A DNA stretch of 64,000 bases, from contig CAMLTW010000004.1 in the NCBI GenBank assembly GCA_946486375.1, positions 62,001 through 126,000 on the forward strand, written 5' to 3'. The DNA is from an uncultured Rikenellaceae bacterium. Its GTDB lineage: Bacteria; Bacteroidota; Bacteroidia; Bacteroidales; Rikenellaceae. Below the pieces are notes generated by a model, which worked only from the letters and a program-made list of their open reading frames with translations, did not search any database and was not told the DNA's origin. The stretch's first letter is position 1, and every line of letters starts with the position of its first letter. This document shows positions 25,519 to 34,779 of the stretch, piece after piece. Position numbers and translations under genes: made by a program.

Positions 25519-27147
25519 ATGCAACCGGCCCGTCGCTTTCCGGACGAACTCGAACGCCTTCCGTTCGTGCGCGCTTTCCCGCCTTTGGCAGTCGGCATTC
25601 TTTGGGCCGTCCGTTTTCCGCTCCCGCCGTGGACACTGTTGTGGTTGCTGGCCGGAAGCATGGGTGCCGTGCTTCTTTTCCACGGATACAAGGCACGGCA
25701 GGGCTTCCTCCTGCTTTCCCTTTTCCTGTTGGGAGCAGCATCCACCATAATCCGGACACCCGAACCGTCTCTTCCCGGCAATGAACGTATCGCCGTCGTC
25801 TGCGAAGTCACAGACACGCCGCTTATCCGCGACAGGTGGCAGCAGGCTCCGGCCCGGATCATCGCCTTCCGGAAAGCCGGCGATTCTTCCTCCGTTTGGC
25901 AACCTGTCGCAGAACGGATTCTGCTCCACGTGGACACGGCCCGTCCGATCCTGACCGGAGACCTCGTCGGCGCCTTCACCTACTTCCATCCGTTCGGGCA
26001 GCCCGGTCAGGCGGAAAGCTACGAACAAACCATGCGCAGCCGGGGATTCACCGGAAAAGCGTATGTCACCGCCCGCCAATGGAGGGGAACAGCGGGACGG
26101 AAAACGGACTACACGATTTCGGAAAAGATCATGCGCCTTTCCCGTCGCATTCAGAAAGCCATCGGAAAAACGCTGACCGAAACGCTGGAAGAACAGGAAC
26201 GAAGCGTGGCCGCCGCGTTGCTGGCCGGTGACAAAACCCTGCTGACGGCAGACATGCGCGACACGTATTCCAAAGCTGGCATTTCCCATATCCTGGCCAT
26301 TTCCGGACTGCATCTGGGCATTCTCTTTCTCCTGTTGAATGGGCTTCTGACACCGCTGGTTTTCCTGCGCCGCGGACGGGAAATCCGTTCGGGCCTGATC
26401 GTCTCGATCCTTTGGGCCTATGCCTTTATTACGGGACTTTCCCCTTCGGTCATGCGGGCCGCCTTCATGTTTTCCGTGATGCAGTTTTCCCTCCACACCC
26501 TGCAACGCTACAGTTCCTACAATGCCCTGTTCGCATCGGCATTCATCCTGACGCTCATCAACCCGCTCGTTCTGTGGGACATCAGTTTCCGGCTTTCCCA
26601 CCTGGCCCTGTTGTCGATCCTCTTTTTCCATCCGCGTCTGCGCCGATGGTCGGGAACCGGACGCGCTGCACGCTGGCTGCACCGGAAGGAAAAACGCACC
26701 GAAGGATTCCTTCGTTACGGCATCCGGGGAGGGCGATGGATATTCCTTTTCACGGCGGACACGATACTCATAGGCATGGCCGCCCAAATCGGGGTGACGC
26801 CTTTGATCGCACACGCTTTCGGACGCATCCCGTTGCTGAACCTGCTCGTCAATCCGGTTATCCTGCCTCTCGTAACGCTGGTCATGGGAACCGGCCTGTT
26901 TTATTTGCTGACCGTCGGCCTGCCTGTGGGAACCTGGCCGGGCACCGTCTTATCCGGGTTATTAAATATTCAAAACGCCATTGCGGAAAAAACGGCGGCC
27001 TTCCCGCTGGCTTCCATCGAAATCGCTCCGTTTCCGAAGGAAGTGCTATCTTTGATATATTTTTTGTTGACGGCATCGGTATTTTTCATCAAATTCGCAG
27101 AAATCCGCCGACGACCGAAAACGGAAACGAACGTTCAGAAACGATGA
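25519..27147 (+). CDS. comEC: ComEC/Rec2-family DNA-uptake channel protein
   Basis: A 542-residue inner-membrane protein. An N-terminal DUF4131-type segment with hydrophobic helices (about 15-80) precedes a periplasmic OB-like region. The Competence domain follows, with the signature SHILAISGLHLGILFLL near residue 260 and about eight more helices. The C-terminal metallo-beta-lactamase-like nuclease domain found in longer homologues is absent, as is common in Bacteroidota. The protein is thought to form the channel for single-stranded DNA. The stop overlaps the start of the next methyltransferase gene (ATGA), so the two are translationally coupled. Confidence 0.88.
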   Translation: MQPARRFPDELERLPFVRAFPPLAVGILWAVRFPLPPWTLLWLLAGSMGAVLLFHGYKARQGFLLLSLFLLGAASTIIRTPEPSLPGNERIAVVCEVTDTPLIRDRWQQAPARIIAFRKAGDSSSVWQPVAERILLHVDTARPILTGDLVGAFTYFHPFGQPGQAESYEQTMRSRGFTGKAYVTARQWRGTAGRKTDYTISEKIMRLSRRIQKAIGKTLTETLEEQERSVAAALLAGDKTLLTADMRDTYSKAGISHILAISGLHLGILFLLLNGLLTPLVFLRRGREIRSGLIVSILWAYAFITGLSPSVMRAAFMFSVMQFSLHTLQRYSSYNALFASAFILTLINPLVLWDISFRLSHLALLSILFFHPRLRRWSGTGRAARWLHRKEKRTEGFLRYGIRGGRWIFLFTADTILIGMAAQIGVTPLIAHAFGRIPLLNLLVNPVILPLVTLVMGTGLFYLLTVGLPVGTWPGTVLSGLLNIQNAIAEKTAAFPLASIEIAPFPKEVLSLIYFLLTASVFFIKFAEIRRRPKTETNVQKR

Positions 27148-28430
27148 CCGCCGAAGAATTCCGCCTGCTTGCCGACCCAGCCGTAAGACGGCTCGTGGAA
27201 ACTCACCTGCACGCCGACCCCGTCCGGCTCGCATTTACCCTGAAATGCGACCGGCCGACGGCCCTAGCGGTTTGCGGACAAGTGAAATACCTGCAACGCG
27301 CCCGGACGAAACTGCCTTCCTATCATGCGGCCCGATGCATCGTTCCGCCCCTTTCCTACGAACAGTGCAGCAGCGAAGCGGCCGCCGCAGTCAAAGATTA
27401 TGCGGGAGAACTGTGCATCGACCTGACCTGCGGACTGGGGGTGGACGCCTGTCATTTCTCCCGTCGTTTCCGCAAGGTCGTCGCGGTCGAACGGGATCCG
27501 GTGCTGGCGGACATCGCCCGGTACAATTTCCGGCTGTTGGGAGCCTCGAACATCGAGGTGGTGAACGACAGCGCGGAAAACTTCCTGCAAGGCTGCGACC
27601 GGGAGACCGCCGATCTGATCTACCTCGACCCGGCGCGGCGCAATGGCGCCGACCGACGGGTGTTTCTGCTCCGGGACTGCTCGCCGGACGTAACCGCGTT
27701 GCTTCCCTCATTGCTCGCACACGGAACGAAAACGGTCATCAAACTCTCCCCGCTCTTCGATGCGGAAGAGGCCCTGCGGATATTTCATCCCCACGTTTCC
27801 CGGCTGGGAATCGTTTCCATCGGGAACGAATGCAAGGAACTGCTGGTCGAACTGACGCCGGCGGCCCGACCGGGCCGGCCCGAAGAACCGGAATACGCGG
27901 TTTTTCCTTCCGGGCGAAGACCCTATGTCTTTCCCCTTTCCGAAAAAGACCTTCTTCTCTCGCCTTCGGGAAACGCCCCGGAGCCGGATGCCCTGCCGGA
28001 AAAAATTTCGGAAAGATTCCCCTGGCTTCTCATTCCCGATGTAGCCTTCTACAAAGGCCGGCTGCTCCGCTCCCTTTTCGCCCGGTATTACCCGGAAACG
28101 GAAGTCTGCATCCCGACCGAAACGGGTTTCTGTTTTGCGGCGAAAGCGCCTGCGGATTTTCCCGGCAAGGCGTTCCGCATCGCCGAAATCCATGAATACC
28201 GGCTTAAAACCCTCCGAAAATGGCTCCGGGAACGGAAAATACAGCGCCTCAACCTGCTGAAGCGCAATTTTCCCTACCCGGCGGAAGCCATTGCCAAGGC
28301 GTTGGGAATCGGAGAAGGAGGAAACGACTGCGCTGCGTTCACCGAGGTGAACGACCGGCCTGTCATGCTCCTGCTCGAACCTTTCGAAAGCTACGGACAA
28401 CCGGCGCCTTCCAAGCATGAAAGTCCATGA
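27144..28430 (+). CDS. SAM-dependent methyltransferase, THUMP-like domain type
   Basis: A 428-residue protein starting MTAEEFRLLADPAVRR at an ATG that overlaps the comEC stop. A longer frame upstream only runs through comEC and is discarded. The helical N-terminal domain is followed by a Rossmann fold with SAM motif LCIDLTCGLGVDACHFS near residue 92 and motif II NIEVVNDSAENFL. The catalytic-loop-like IYLDPARRNG near 160 recalls the DPP(Y/F) motif of nucleic-acid N-methyltransferases but has DPAR. A C-terminal region including RNFPYPAEAIAKALGIGEGG is the THUMP-like domain. RNA (perhaps tRNA or rRNA) is the likely substrate by family. Its own stop overlaps the NhaC start. Confidence 0.8.
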   Translation: MTAEEFRLLADPAVRRLVETHLHADPVRLAFTLKCDRPTALAVCGQVKYLQRARTKLPSYHAARCIVPPLSYEQCSSEAAAAVKDYAGELCIDLTCGLGVDACHFSRRFRKVVAVERDPVLADIARYNFRLLGASNIEVVNDSAENFLQGCDRETADLIYLDPARRNGADRRVFLLRDCSPDVTALLPSLLAHGTKTVIKLSPLFDAEEALRIFHPHVSRLGIVSIGNECKELLVELTPAARPGRPEEPEYAVFPSGRRPYVFPLSEKDLLLSPSGNAPEPDALPEKISERFPWLLIPDVAFYKGRLLRSLFARYYPETEVCIPTETGFCFAAKAPADFPGKAFRIAEIHEYRLKTLRKWLRERKIQRLNLLKRNFPYPAEAIAKALGIGEGGNDCAAFTEVNDRPVMLLLEPFESYGQPAPSKHESP

Positions 28431-29962
28431 AAAAATACTTTTCCCTGATCCAGCGAACCGTCACCGGAAAATCGTTCCGGCATCGGACAAAAAAACGCCG
28501 GCCGAAACGGCCTCCTTCCATCCTGCAGTCCGTCGCTCCCATTTTGGTACTGATGGGGCTGATCGCTCTGAACGTCACCCTGCTGGGAAGCGACACCCTT
28601 TCGGGCGCCAACCAGCTGTCGCTGATTCTGGCCGCCGGAGTGGCCGCGGCACTGGCCCTGTACAACGGCACCCGGTGGAACGAACTGATGCAGGGCGTAC
28701 TCCATACGCTCAATTCCTCGATGCCGGCCATCTTGATCCTGTTCATGATCGGCATGCTGTCCGGAGCCTGGATGCTGAGCGGGGTGATCCCCGCCATGAT
28801 CCATTACGGACTGAACATCCTTCGTCCGGAATTTTTTCTTCCGGCCACGGTCGTCATTTCGGCGGTGATTTCCGTTTCCACCGGAAGTTCGTGGTCTACC
28901 ATCGCCACGGTAGGAGTGGCGCTGATCGGTATCGGCAAAGCCCTCGGTTTCGGGGAAGCGGTGGTGGCGGGAGCCATCATTTCCGGAGCCTATTTCGGAG
29001 ACAAGGTTTCCCCTCTTTCCGATACGACCAACCTCGCGGCGGCCACGACCGACACGCCGCTTTTCACCCATATCGGTTACATGCTTTACACCACCGTCCC
29101 TTCCATTCTGCTCACCCTCCTTTTTTTCACCGGGATCACCTTTTTCAGCGGCTCATCGGGCCATCCGGCGGGCGTGGAGGAAGTCCAAAGGGCCATCGGA
29201 ACCACCTACCGGATCACACCGTGGCTTTTCGCCGTTCCGGTATTGGTGCTGGTGCTGATCGCCCGGAAAACCGCCCCTATTCCCGCCCTGCTGCTGGGAT
29301 CGCTGGCCGGAATCGTATTCGCTCTCCTTTTCCAGCAGCCCCTCATTTCGGGACTGGCGGGAACGGAACACGTATCGGCCGGACGCCTTTATGCTCTGCT
29401 GACCCGCAGTCTATATGGCAATCTGGAAATCGTCACGGGGAACGCTGCGGTGGATTCCCTGTTCGCCACCCGGGGCATGGCGGGAATGATGAACACCGTC
29501 TGGCTGATCGTGACGGCCATGGTCTTCGGCGGAATCATGGAGGCGGGTCATTTTTTGGAAAGGCTGACCGGAGCGATCGTCCGCCGGGTACGCCGTACCG
29601 GCGCTTTGGTGACCACCACCGCATCCACCTGCATCCTGTTCAACCTCACCACCGCCGACCAGTACATGTCCATCGTGATTCCGGGACGCATGTTCCGCCA
29701 GGCCTACCGGCGGCAGGGACTGAAACCGGAAGTGTTGAGCCGTACGCTTGAAGATTCCGCCACGGTCACTTCCGTCCTGATCCCGTGGAATTCCTGCGGC
29801 GCGACCCAGGCCGGCGTGTTGGGGGTGGCGACGCTCGCCTACCTTCCTTTCACCTTTTTTTGTTACGTCAGTCCCCTGATGAGCATATTATTTGCATGGT
29901 TCCACATCCGGATCAGGCGCCTTCCGCAGGGCGAATCCGCTTTGGAAGCGAAAGAATCCTGA
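28427..29962 (+). CDS. NhaC-family Na+/H+ antiporter
   Basis: A 511-residue membrane protein with 11-12 hydrophobic segments after a basic N-terminus (RHRTKKRRPKRP). Conserved NhaC-type motifs are clear: STGSSWSTIATVGVALIGIG near residue 145, and GAIISGAYFGDKVSPLSDTTN near 182, the D-K-x-S-P-L-S-D-T-T motif of the ion-transport superfamily. Late in the protein IPWNSCGATQAGVLG is the matching second motif. It exchanges cytoplasmic sodium for protons, or malate/lactate in some NhaC relatives. The four-base overlap with the upstream methyltransferase gene puts it in the same transcription chain. Confidence 0.9.
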   Translation: MKKYFSLIQRTVTGKSFRHRTKKRRPKRPPSILQSVAPILVLMGLIALNVTLLGSDTLSGANQLSLILAAGVAAALALYNGTRWNELMQGVLHTLNSSMPAILILFMIGMLSGAWMLSGVIPAMIHYGLNILRPEFFLPATVVISAVISVSTGSSWSTIATVGVALIGIGKALGFGEAVVAGAIISGAYFGDKVSPLSDTTNLAAATTDTPLFTHIGYMLYTTVPSILLTLLFFTGITFFSGSSGHPAGVEEVQRAIGTTYRITPWLFAVPVLVLVLIARKTAPIPALLLGSLAGIVFALLFQQPLISGLAGTEHVSAGRLYALLTRSLYGNLEIVTGNAAVDSLFATRGMAGMMNTVWLIVTAMVFGGIMEAGHFLERLTGAIVRRVRRTGALVTTTASTCILFNLTTADQYMSIVIPGRMFRQAYRRQGLKPEVLSRTLEDSATVTSVLIPWNSCGATQAGVLGVATLAYLPFTFFCYVSPLMSILFAWFHIRIRRLPQGESALEAKES

Positions 29963-29995
29963 AAAAACCGATACCTTTGCACGAAAGCACGGCCT

Positions 29996-31336
29996 ATGGC
30001 AGTCAAAAAGATCAAGCGACTCATCCGGTTCTTCACCGAGGATATCTGGAGTAAACGCGACAGCGAATACCACTCCAAATGGCTGCGCATCACGGCCAAG
30101 CAGCTGCGCGTATTCATCTATACGGCCCGCAGCTACGAAGAGAACCAGTTGGTCATCCGGGCAGCGGCGCTCACGTTCTACACCCTCATGGCCCTGGTGC
30201 CGCTGGCCGCCATCATTTTCGGAATCGCCAAGGGATTCATGTTCGAAACCCGCATCAGCGATTACTTGTACAATCACTTTCCGCAGTATTCCGAGATGAT
30301 CGGACAGGTCATCAATTTCGCCAACGCCATGCTGGAACGGACGAAGGGAGGCGTGCTGGCCTCCATCGGATTCATCACCCTGCTCTGGGCCGTGATCAAG
30401 GTGTTCAGCAACATCGAAAGTTCGTTCAACCACATCTGGGAAGTCCGCAAATCCCGCAGCATCACGCGGAAAATCAGCGACTACCTTTCCGTGCTGCTGG
30501 TAGCGCCCATTTTCTGGCTCCTGTCCAACAACGCCTCCCAGCAGATCGGCGACCAGATCCGGAGCCTGACCGACGGGACGTTGTTCCAGCCCGTGGTGAC
30601 CCTCATCAGTTTCATCCTTCCGTTTCTGGTCATTTGGGTAATGCTGGCGGTGGTTTACTTCATCATGCCCAACACGAAGGTGAAATTCGGATCGGCTTTC
30701 CGGGCCGCCGTGGTTTCGGGAACGGCGCTCTACCTGTTCCAGGTCTTCTACTTCTATTCGCAGTCTTCGCTGTCGAGCTACAACGCCATCTACGGAAGTT
30801 TCGCAGCGCTTCCGTTGTTTCTGATCTGGATGCACGTCAGCTGGGAAATCATCATGTTCGGGGGAGAACTCTCTTTCGGATACCAGAACATCGAAAAATA
30901 CGAATACGAACGGGAATACTACCGCATCAGCTATGACTACCGCAGGAAGGCCACCCTGCTGGTCATGTACCGTGTGGCCTGCAATTTCCGGGACGGGCTA
31001 AGCGCCATGGACTCCGACCAGCTGGCCGAAACGCTGAACGTCCCCGTCCGAGTTGTGCGGGACGTGCTTTACGATCTGGAACAGGCCAAGCTGATCGTGT
31101 CGTTCGAGGACAACACCAACAAGACGATCCGGTACCTGCCGGCCCGGGACGTTTCCAACATGCGGGTCTACGACGTGATCCACGAGGTGGAAAACGCGGG
31201 GGTACAGAATTTCGACATCGAACAATGCGAAGACCTGCAATCGGTCAACCTCGTGCTGGCGGACATGGACAACGCCATCAAATATTCCAACGAGAATATC
31301 CTGCTGATGGACATCGAAAAAATCAAGTATGGATAA
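29996..31336 (+). CDS. YihY/BrkB (UPF0761) family membrane protein with C-terminal winged-helix-like domain
   Basis: A 446-residue protein. Residues about 50-300 contain six hydrophobic helices with the family marks RAAALTFYTLMALVPLAAI, NHIWEVRKSRS and YGSFAALPLFLIWMHVSW. The C-terminal ~140 residues (from DYRRKATLLVMYRV) look like a winged-helix domain (LAETLNVPVRVVRDVLYDLEQA). BrkB-type proteins were misnamed as ribonuclease BN and have no settled function. A TACCTTTG element at 29,972-29,979, just before the start, may be an internal promoter. The last bases overlap the next gene. Confidence 0.88.
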   Translation: MAVKKIKRLIRFFTEDIWSKRDSEYHSKWLRITAKQLRVFIYTARSYEENQLVIRAAALTFYTLMALVPLAAIIFGIAKGFMFETRISDYLYNHFPQYSEMIGQVINFANAMLERTKGGVLASIGFITLLWAVIKVFSNIESSFNHIWEVRKSRSITRKISDYLSVLLVAPIFWLLSNNASQQIGDQIRSLTDGTLFQPVVTLISFILPFLVIWVMLAVVYFIMPNTKVKFGSAFRAAVVSGTALYLFQVFYFYSQSSLSSYNAIYGSFAALPLFLIWMHVSWEIIMFGGELSFGYQNIEKYEYEREYYRISYDYRRKATLLVMYRVACNFRDGLSAMDSDQLAETLNVPVRVVRDVLYDLEQAKLIVSFEDNTNKTIRYLPARDVSNMRVYDVIHEVENAGVQNFDIEQCEDLQSVNLVLADMDNAIKYSNENILLMDIEKIKYG

Positions 31337-32105
31337 ACGGATCGCGGTTATCGGAAGCGGCAACGTAGCCGAAGCCTTGTGCCGGGCCTTGCGTGAGGCG
31401 TCCTGCCCTCCCGTGCAGGTTTTCGCACGCAATCCTCTGCGCGGCTGCATCGTGGCGGAAACCGCGGGATGCCCGTTCGAAAACGAAGCCGAACGACTGG
31501 CCGAAGCGGACATTTACCTGCTGGCCGTTTCCGACCGGGCGATCCGGGAAGTCTCGGAACGGCTGGATTTCGGAAATGCCGTCGTAGCGCACACGTCCGG
31601 AAGCTGCGGTTCGGACGAGCTTTCCCCCAAGGTCAGGCGGCGGGGAGTCTTTTACCCGCTGCAAACCTTCACGGCAGGACGACGGGTGAATTTCCGGGAA
31701 GTGCCCCTTTTCGTGGAAGCGGACGACGAAAAGACGCGGGAAGAAATCGGGGAACTGGCCCGGAAACTGTCGGACACCGTGCTGTCGTCCGATCCCGTCC
31801 TGCGGCGCAGGCTCCATGTAGCGGCCGTTTTCGTGTGCAATTTCGTCAATCATCTGTACGTGACGGGGGAAAGCATCATGCGGGAAGCCGGTCTGGACTG
31901 GGAAATCCTGAAGCCCCTGATCCGGGAAACCACGGCCAAAATGCTGGAAAGTCCGTCTCCGCTTCCCCTGCAAACGGGCCCGGCCGTACGGGAAGACCTT
32001 CCCACGCTGGAAAAGCACCGGGAGTTGCTCCGGGACGAGCCGCACCTGCTGGAAATCTACGACCTGCTGACACGCAGCATCATCGCAAGCAAAAAGAAAA
32101 AATAA
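31329..32105 (+). CDS. Rossmann-like/DUF2520 domain protein
   Basis: A 258-residue protein. The N-terminal NAD(P)-binding fold has the dinucleotide motif RIAVIGSGNVAEALCRAL at residues 3-20. The DUF2520 C-terminal helical domain contains RRLHVAAVFVCNFVNHLY near 160. The arrangement resembles pyrroline-5-carboxylate reductase and 6-phosphogluconate dehydrogenase relatives, and an oxidoreductase role is likely but no substrate is known. It overlaps the YihY gene by 8 bases and the phosphatase gene by one base (TAATG). This pairing with a KdsC-like HAD phosphatase is frequent in Bacteroidota. Confidence 0.88.
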   Translation: MDKRIAVIGSGNVAEALCRALREASCPPVQVFARNPLRGCIVAETAGCPFENEAERLAEADIYLLAVSDRAIREVSERLDFGNAVVAHTSGSCGSDELSPKVRRRGVFYPLQTFTAGRRVNFREVPLFVEADDEKTREEIGELARKLSDTVLSSDPVLRRRLHVAAVFVCNFVNHLYVTGESIMREAGLDWEILKPLIRETTAKMLESPSPLPLQTGPAVREDLPTLEKHRELLRDEPHLLEIYDLLTRSIIASKKKK

Positions 32106-32638
32106 TGGGAAATTTCAAGGAAGACATCGCCCGGGTAAAAGCCCTGGTTTTCGACGTGGACGGCGTGTTTACCGACGGCAAGATCACGGTTACGCCCGAC
32201 AATCAGTTCGTCCGCTCCTACAATGCCAAGGACGGATTCGGAATGAAAGTGCTGACCTCGCGGGGTTACCGGGTCGCCATCATCACGGGCGGACGGGGGA
32301 GTTCGCTGCTGGAACGCTTCCGCATGCTGGGTGTGGAAGACGTCTACACGGATTGTTTCGAAAAAGGAAAGGCATTGGAAGATTTCGTCGCCCGCAAAGG
32401 ACTGAAATACGAAGAGATTCTTTACATGGGGGACGACATTCCCGATATCGAGCCGATGAGCCGGGTGGGCGTGCCCGTCTGTCCGGCGGATGCAGCCGTG
32501 GACGTCATCCGGGCGGCCCGGTACGTATCGGCGTTCAAGGGAGGCGAAGGATGCGTCCGGGATATCATCGAACAGGTCATGCGCTCGCAGGGGACATGGT
32601 TTGCGGAAGGATATCACACGACCCTGACCTCGGCCTGA
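32105..32638 (+). CDS. HAD-IIIA phosphatase, KdsC-like
   Basis: A 177-residue enzyme starting MGNFKEDIARVKALVFDVDG. The catalytic motif DVDGVFTDG (nucleophile Asp and general acid Asp near residues 19-21), Thr in motif II (VAIITGGRGSS) and acidic motif IV (YMGDDIPDIEPM near 105) are all present with no cap domain. This is characteristic of 3-deoxy-D-manno-octulosonate 8-phosphate phosphatase, which feeds Kdo into lipopolysaccharide. The start at 32,105 follows directly on the preceding stop; the frame is open upstream but overlaps the DUF2520 gene. Related HAD-IIIA enzymes act on other sugar or acid phosphates, so the substrate is likely rather than certain. Confidence 0.85.
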   Translation: MGNFKEDIARVKALVFDVDGVFTDGKITVTPDNQFVRSYNAKDGFGMKVLTSRGYRVAIITGGRGSSLLERFRMLGVEDVYTDCFEKGKALEDFVARKGLKYEEILYMGDDIPDIEPMSRVGVPVCPADAAVDVIRAARYVSAFKGGEGCVRDIIEQVMRSQGTWFAEGYHTTLTSA

Positions 32639-32748
32639 TTTTCCCCGGGCTTCTCCGCGCTTTGCGCGTCGACCCGCCCAAAGCCGGCAGCGAAAAAAAC
32701 ACCTCCGGGAAACCGAACTCCCGACCGAACCCAAAACCCGATCGAAAA

Positions 32749-33315
32749 ATGAAAACGAACCTTTTAACCGGAACATTTACCGCCCTTTGCCTGATCTTGC
32801 TGGCGGCATGCAGCGATTACAAAGAAAAGGGCTGGTACGAATCCGTTCCCGACGGCGGTTATTTCACCCGCGGCAATACCGTCCGTTTCTATTACGTGGA
32901 CGAAGCGGGCAACGACTTGATCGATCCCGCAGACCGGGCCACCCTTCCCATCCGGTGCGATGCGATGTTCGACACCCGGCCGTCCCTCCCCGAAGACTAT
33001 CACGAAGGATTCTACAACGGGAATCACGACTGCGTGATCTACGACGACGAGGAACGCCTTTACTACTATTCCACTTCCGCTCCGGGCGACATGCGGTACG
33101 GCAGCTACACCTTTTATGTTTTCTTCCGGGGAGAATACGACCGGATGGACATGCGTTACAAATATACGAACAAGGATGTCATCGGCGGAGAATGGGCACC
33201 CTTCATCGTTTCCTGGAAGTTCAACGGCCAGCACATCTATTCGGACGATGACGCGACCGACCGGAAAATATTCGTCCGCAAGTCGAACGGAAAAACGACG
33301 GTTACGGTTTCGTGA
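32749..33315 (+). CDS. Putative lipoprotein
   Basis: A 188-residue protein with a lipoprotein signal (MKTNLLTGTFTALCLILLAAC, lipobox LAAC with Cys21) and a mature part rich in Tyr, Asp and Arg with alternating strands (GGYFTRGNTVRFYYVD, YGSYTFYVFFRGEYDR). It resembles the small beta-sandwich lipoproteins common in Bacteroidales but I recognise no named family. It lies 110 bases after the phosphatase gene and its stop overlaps a frame running into the next small envelope protein. Confidence 0.7.
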   Translation: MKTNLLTGTFTALCLILLAACSDYKEKGWYESVPDGGYFTRGNTVRFYYVDEAGNDLIDPADRATLPIRCDAMFDTRPSLPEDYHEGFYNGNHDCVIYDDEERLYYYSTSAPGDMRYGSYTFYVFFRGEYDRMDMRYKYTNKDVIGGEWAPFIVSWKFNGQHIYSDDDATDRKIFVRKSNGKTTVTVS

Positions 33316-33365
33316 GCAGTACCGATCCATCGGTTCTCACGCCTTTCCATGAAAACCGCACCTCG

Positions 33366-33779
33366 ATGAAGAAAGCATTCGTATTCCTTTTCCCTTTGCT
33401 CTTACTGAGCGCCCGTCCGGAAGTGCATGACCGGACGTGGCTGAAAAAAGCGCTCCTATCCGCCTGCAAATATCCGGTTGACCTGCAAAAAAAGAACCGG
33501 GAAGCCTGCGTTCTGGCAGAATACCGTGTCGATGGTGAAAACTACATCATCGGAGTTCGGGTCATCCGGTCGACGGACAAGCGGTTCGATCCTTCCGTGA
33601 TAAATGCCTTTACGGAACTGAAAACGATACGTACCCGCCTGCCCGAGGGAAAAGATACGTTGAAAATACACTATCGGCTGCAGGAAGGCGACCGACCCCG
33701 GCGTACACCGGCTTGCCCCGATCCGGATGTAGTCGTCATCGGATACGGCATGTCTTCTAAAAAGGTCTTGGTCAAATAA
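33366..33779 (+). CDS. Small exported protein, TonB C-terminal-like
   Basis: A 137-residue protein from the ATG at 33,366 with a signal peptide (MKKAFVFLFPLLLLSARP). The mature part has the strand-helix-strand pattern of TonB C-terminal domains (CVLAEYRVDGENYIIGVRVIRS, DPSVINAFTELKTIRTRL, KIHYRL) and ends with VVVIGYG, a tail seen in some Bacteroidota TonB-like proteins. There is no N-terminal membrane anchor after cleavage, so it would be periplasmic. The frame is open back to 33,312, but that part lacks a signal peptide. A terminator follows the stop. Function unknown. Confidence 0.6.
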   Translation: MKKAFVFLFPLLLLSARPEVHDRTWLKKALLSACKYPVDLQKKNREACVLAEYRVDGENYIIGVRVIRSTDKRFDPSVINAFTELKTIRTRLPEGKDTLKIHYRLQEGDRPRRTPACPDPDVVVIGYGMSSKKVLVK

Positions 33780-33815
33780 AAGCGGGAACCGCCCCGAAGA
33801 CGGCTCCCGCTTTTT
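33779..33815. terminator. Convergent terminator between the TonB-like gene and glsA
   Basis: An imperfect 10-bp stem (GCGGGAACCG with CGGCTCCCGC) flanked by A-run and T-run can serve both the plus-strand gene ending at 33,779 and glsA ending at 33,831. Confidence 0.85.
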
Positions 33816-33830
33816 ACAGGCAGGCCGGGC

Positions 33831-34775
33831 TTAACAATGACCGAAAATATTCACACCCAGTTTATTGGTAATGTATTTGATGGCCGACTGCGCCTTCACG
33901 GAGTTCCCCACCTCGTCGAGCGGCGGAGCGAAGGCGGCGATTCCGAACCGTCCCGGCATCACGCCCATGATTCCGCCTCCCACTCCCGTCTTGGCGGGAA
34001 TCCCCGACGTATAAAGCCAGTCCCCGGTCGTCTGGTAAAACCCAACGGTAGCGATCAGCGAAACGATCTTCGAAGTCAGGGTCGCATCGAACACCTGCGA
34101 CTTGGTGACGGGATTCAGACCGTCGTTGGCCAGCGTGGCTCCGCAAACGGCCAGTTGTTTGGCCGTCACCCCCATCGAACACTGCCGCGTGTACAGATCG
34201 AGCGACATATCCGGATCGTCGTAGATCCGTCCGTAATTCTTCAACAGCCAGGCGATGGACTTGTTGTTGAAGTTGGTCGCGGTCTCCGACTTGTAAAGTT
34301 CTTCCAGCAGCGTCAATTTGCTGCCGCACAGGTCGGCCATGTTCTGTTCGATGGCGGCCCACTTCGCATCCGAGTTCCCGACCGGTTTCACCATGCTGCA
34401 GGCAGCGATGGCCCCGGCGTTCACCAGCGGCGTGGAAGGATGATCCTTTTCCAGCAGGATCGCCATGATCGAATTGAAAGGAAGCCCCGTGGCGTCCGCT
34501 CCGATCTTTTCGAGCAATTCCTTGGCTCCCGCCTGCTTCAGCACCAGCACGGCGGTCAGCACTTTGGAAACCGATTCGATGCCGAAAACATAGTTCGTAT
34601 CCCCGGTTTCGATCACTTCCCCGTCGGGCAGGCATACCGCAATGCCGAACAGATCGGAAGGCACGTTGGCCAGGAACGGGATGTAATTGGCGTTGGCTCC
34701 GCCTTTCTGATCCTTGAACTTGTTGTACGCCTCGTTGACGGCTTCCCGTATCTGCGATTTATCGAGTTGTTTCAT
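33831..34775 (-). CDS. glsA: Glutaminase A
   Basis: A 314-residue serine-dependent beta-lactamase-like enzyme that turns glutamine into glutamate and ammonia. The catalytic motif S68-V-S-K71 lies in YVFGIESVSKVLTAVL, and family segments VNAGAIAACSMV, GVGGGIMGVMPGRFGIA and NFNNKSIAWLLKNYGR are intact. The ammonia takes up protons, so with the GadC-type antiporter four bases upstream it forms a glutamine-based acid-resistance unit known from E. coli (YbaS/GadC) and found in gut Bacteroidales. It is the last gene of a three-gene minus-strand unit (channel, gadC, glsA). No glutamate decarboxylase gene is present beside it. Confidence 0.95.
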   Translation of the reverse strand: MKQLDKSQIREAVNEAYNKFKDQKGGANANYIPFLANVPSDLFGIAVCLPDGEVIETGDTNYVFGIESVSKVLTAVLVLKQAGAKELLEKIGADATGLPFNSIMAILLEKDHPSTPLVNAGAIAACSMVKPVGNSDAKWAAIEQNMADLCGSKLTLLEELYKSETATNFNNKSIAWLLKNYGRIYDDPDMSLDLYTRQCSMGVTAKQLAVCGATLANDGLNPVTKSQVFDATLTSKIVSLIATVGFYQTTGDWLYTSGIPAKTGVGGGIMGVMPGRFGIAAFAPPLDEVGNSVKAQSAIKYITNKLGVNIFGHC

Positions 34776-34779
34776 GGCT

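Noticed and set aside
23865-26814. Two long minus-strand ORFs over yifB and comEC
   Set aside because: Both are antisense shadows of intact, motif-bearing genes.
26412-27143. 244-codon upstream extension of the THUMP-like methyltransferase
   Set aside because: It runs out of frame through comEC; the ATGA junction at 27,144 gives the natural start.
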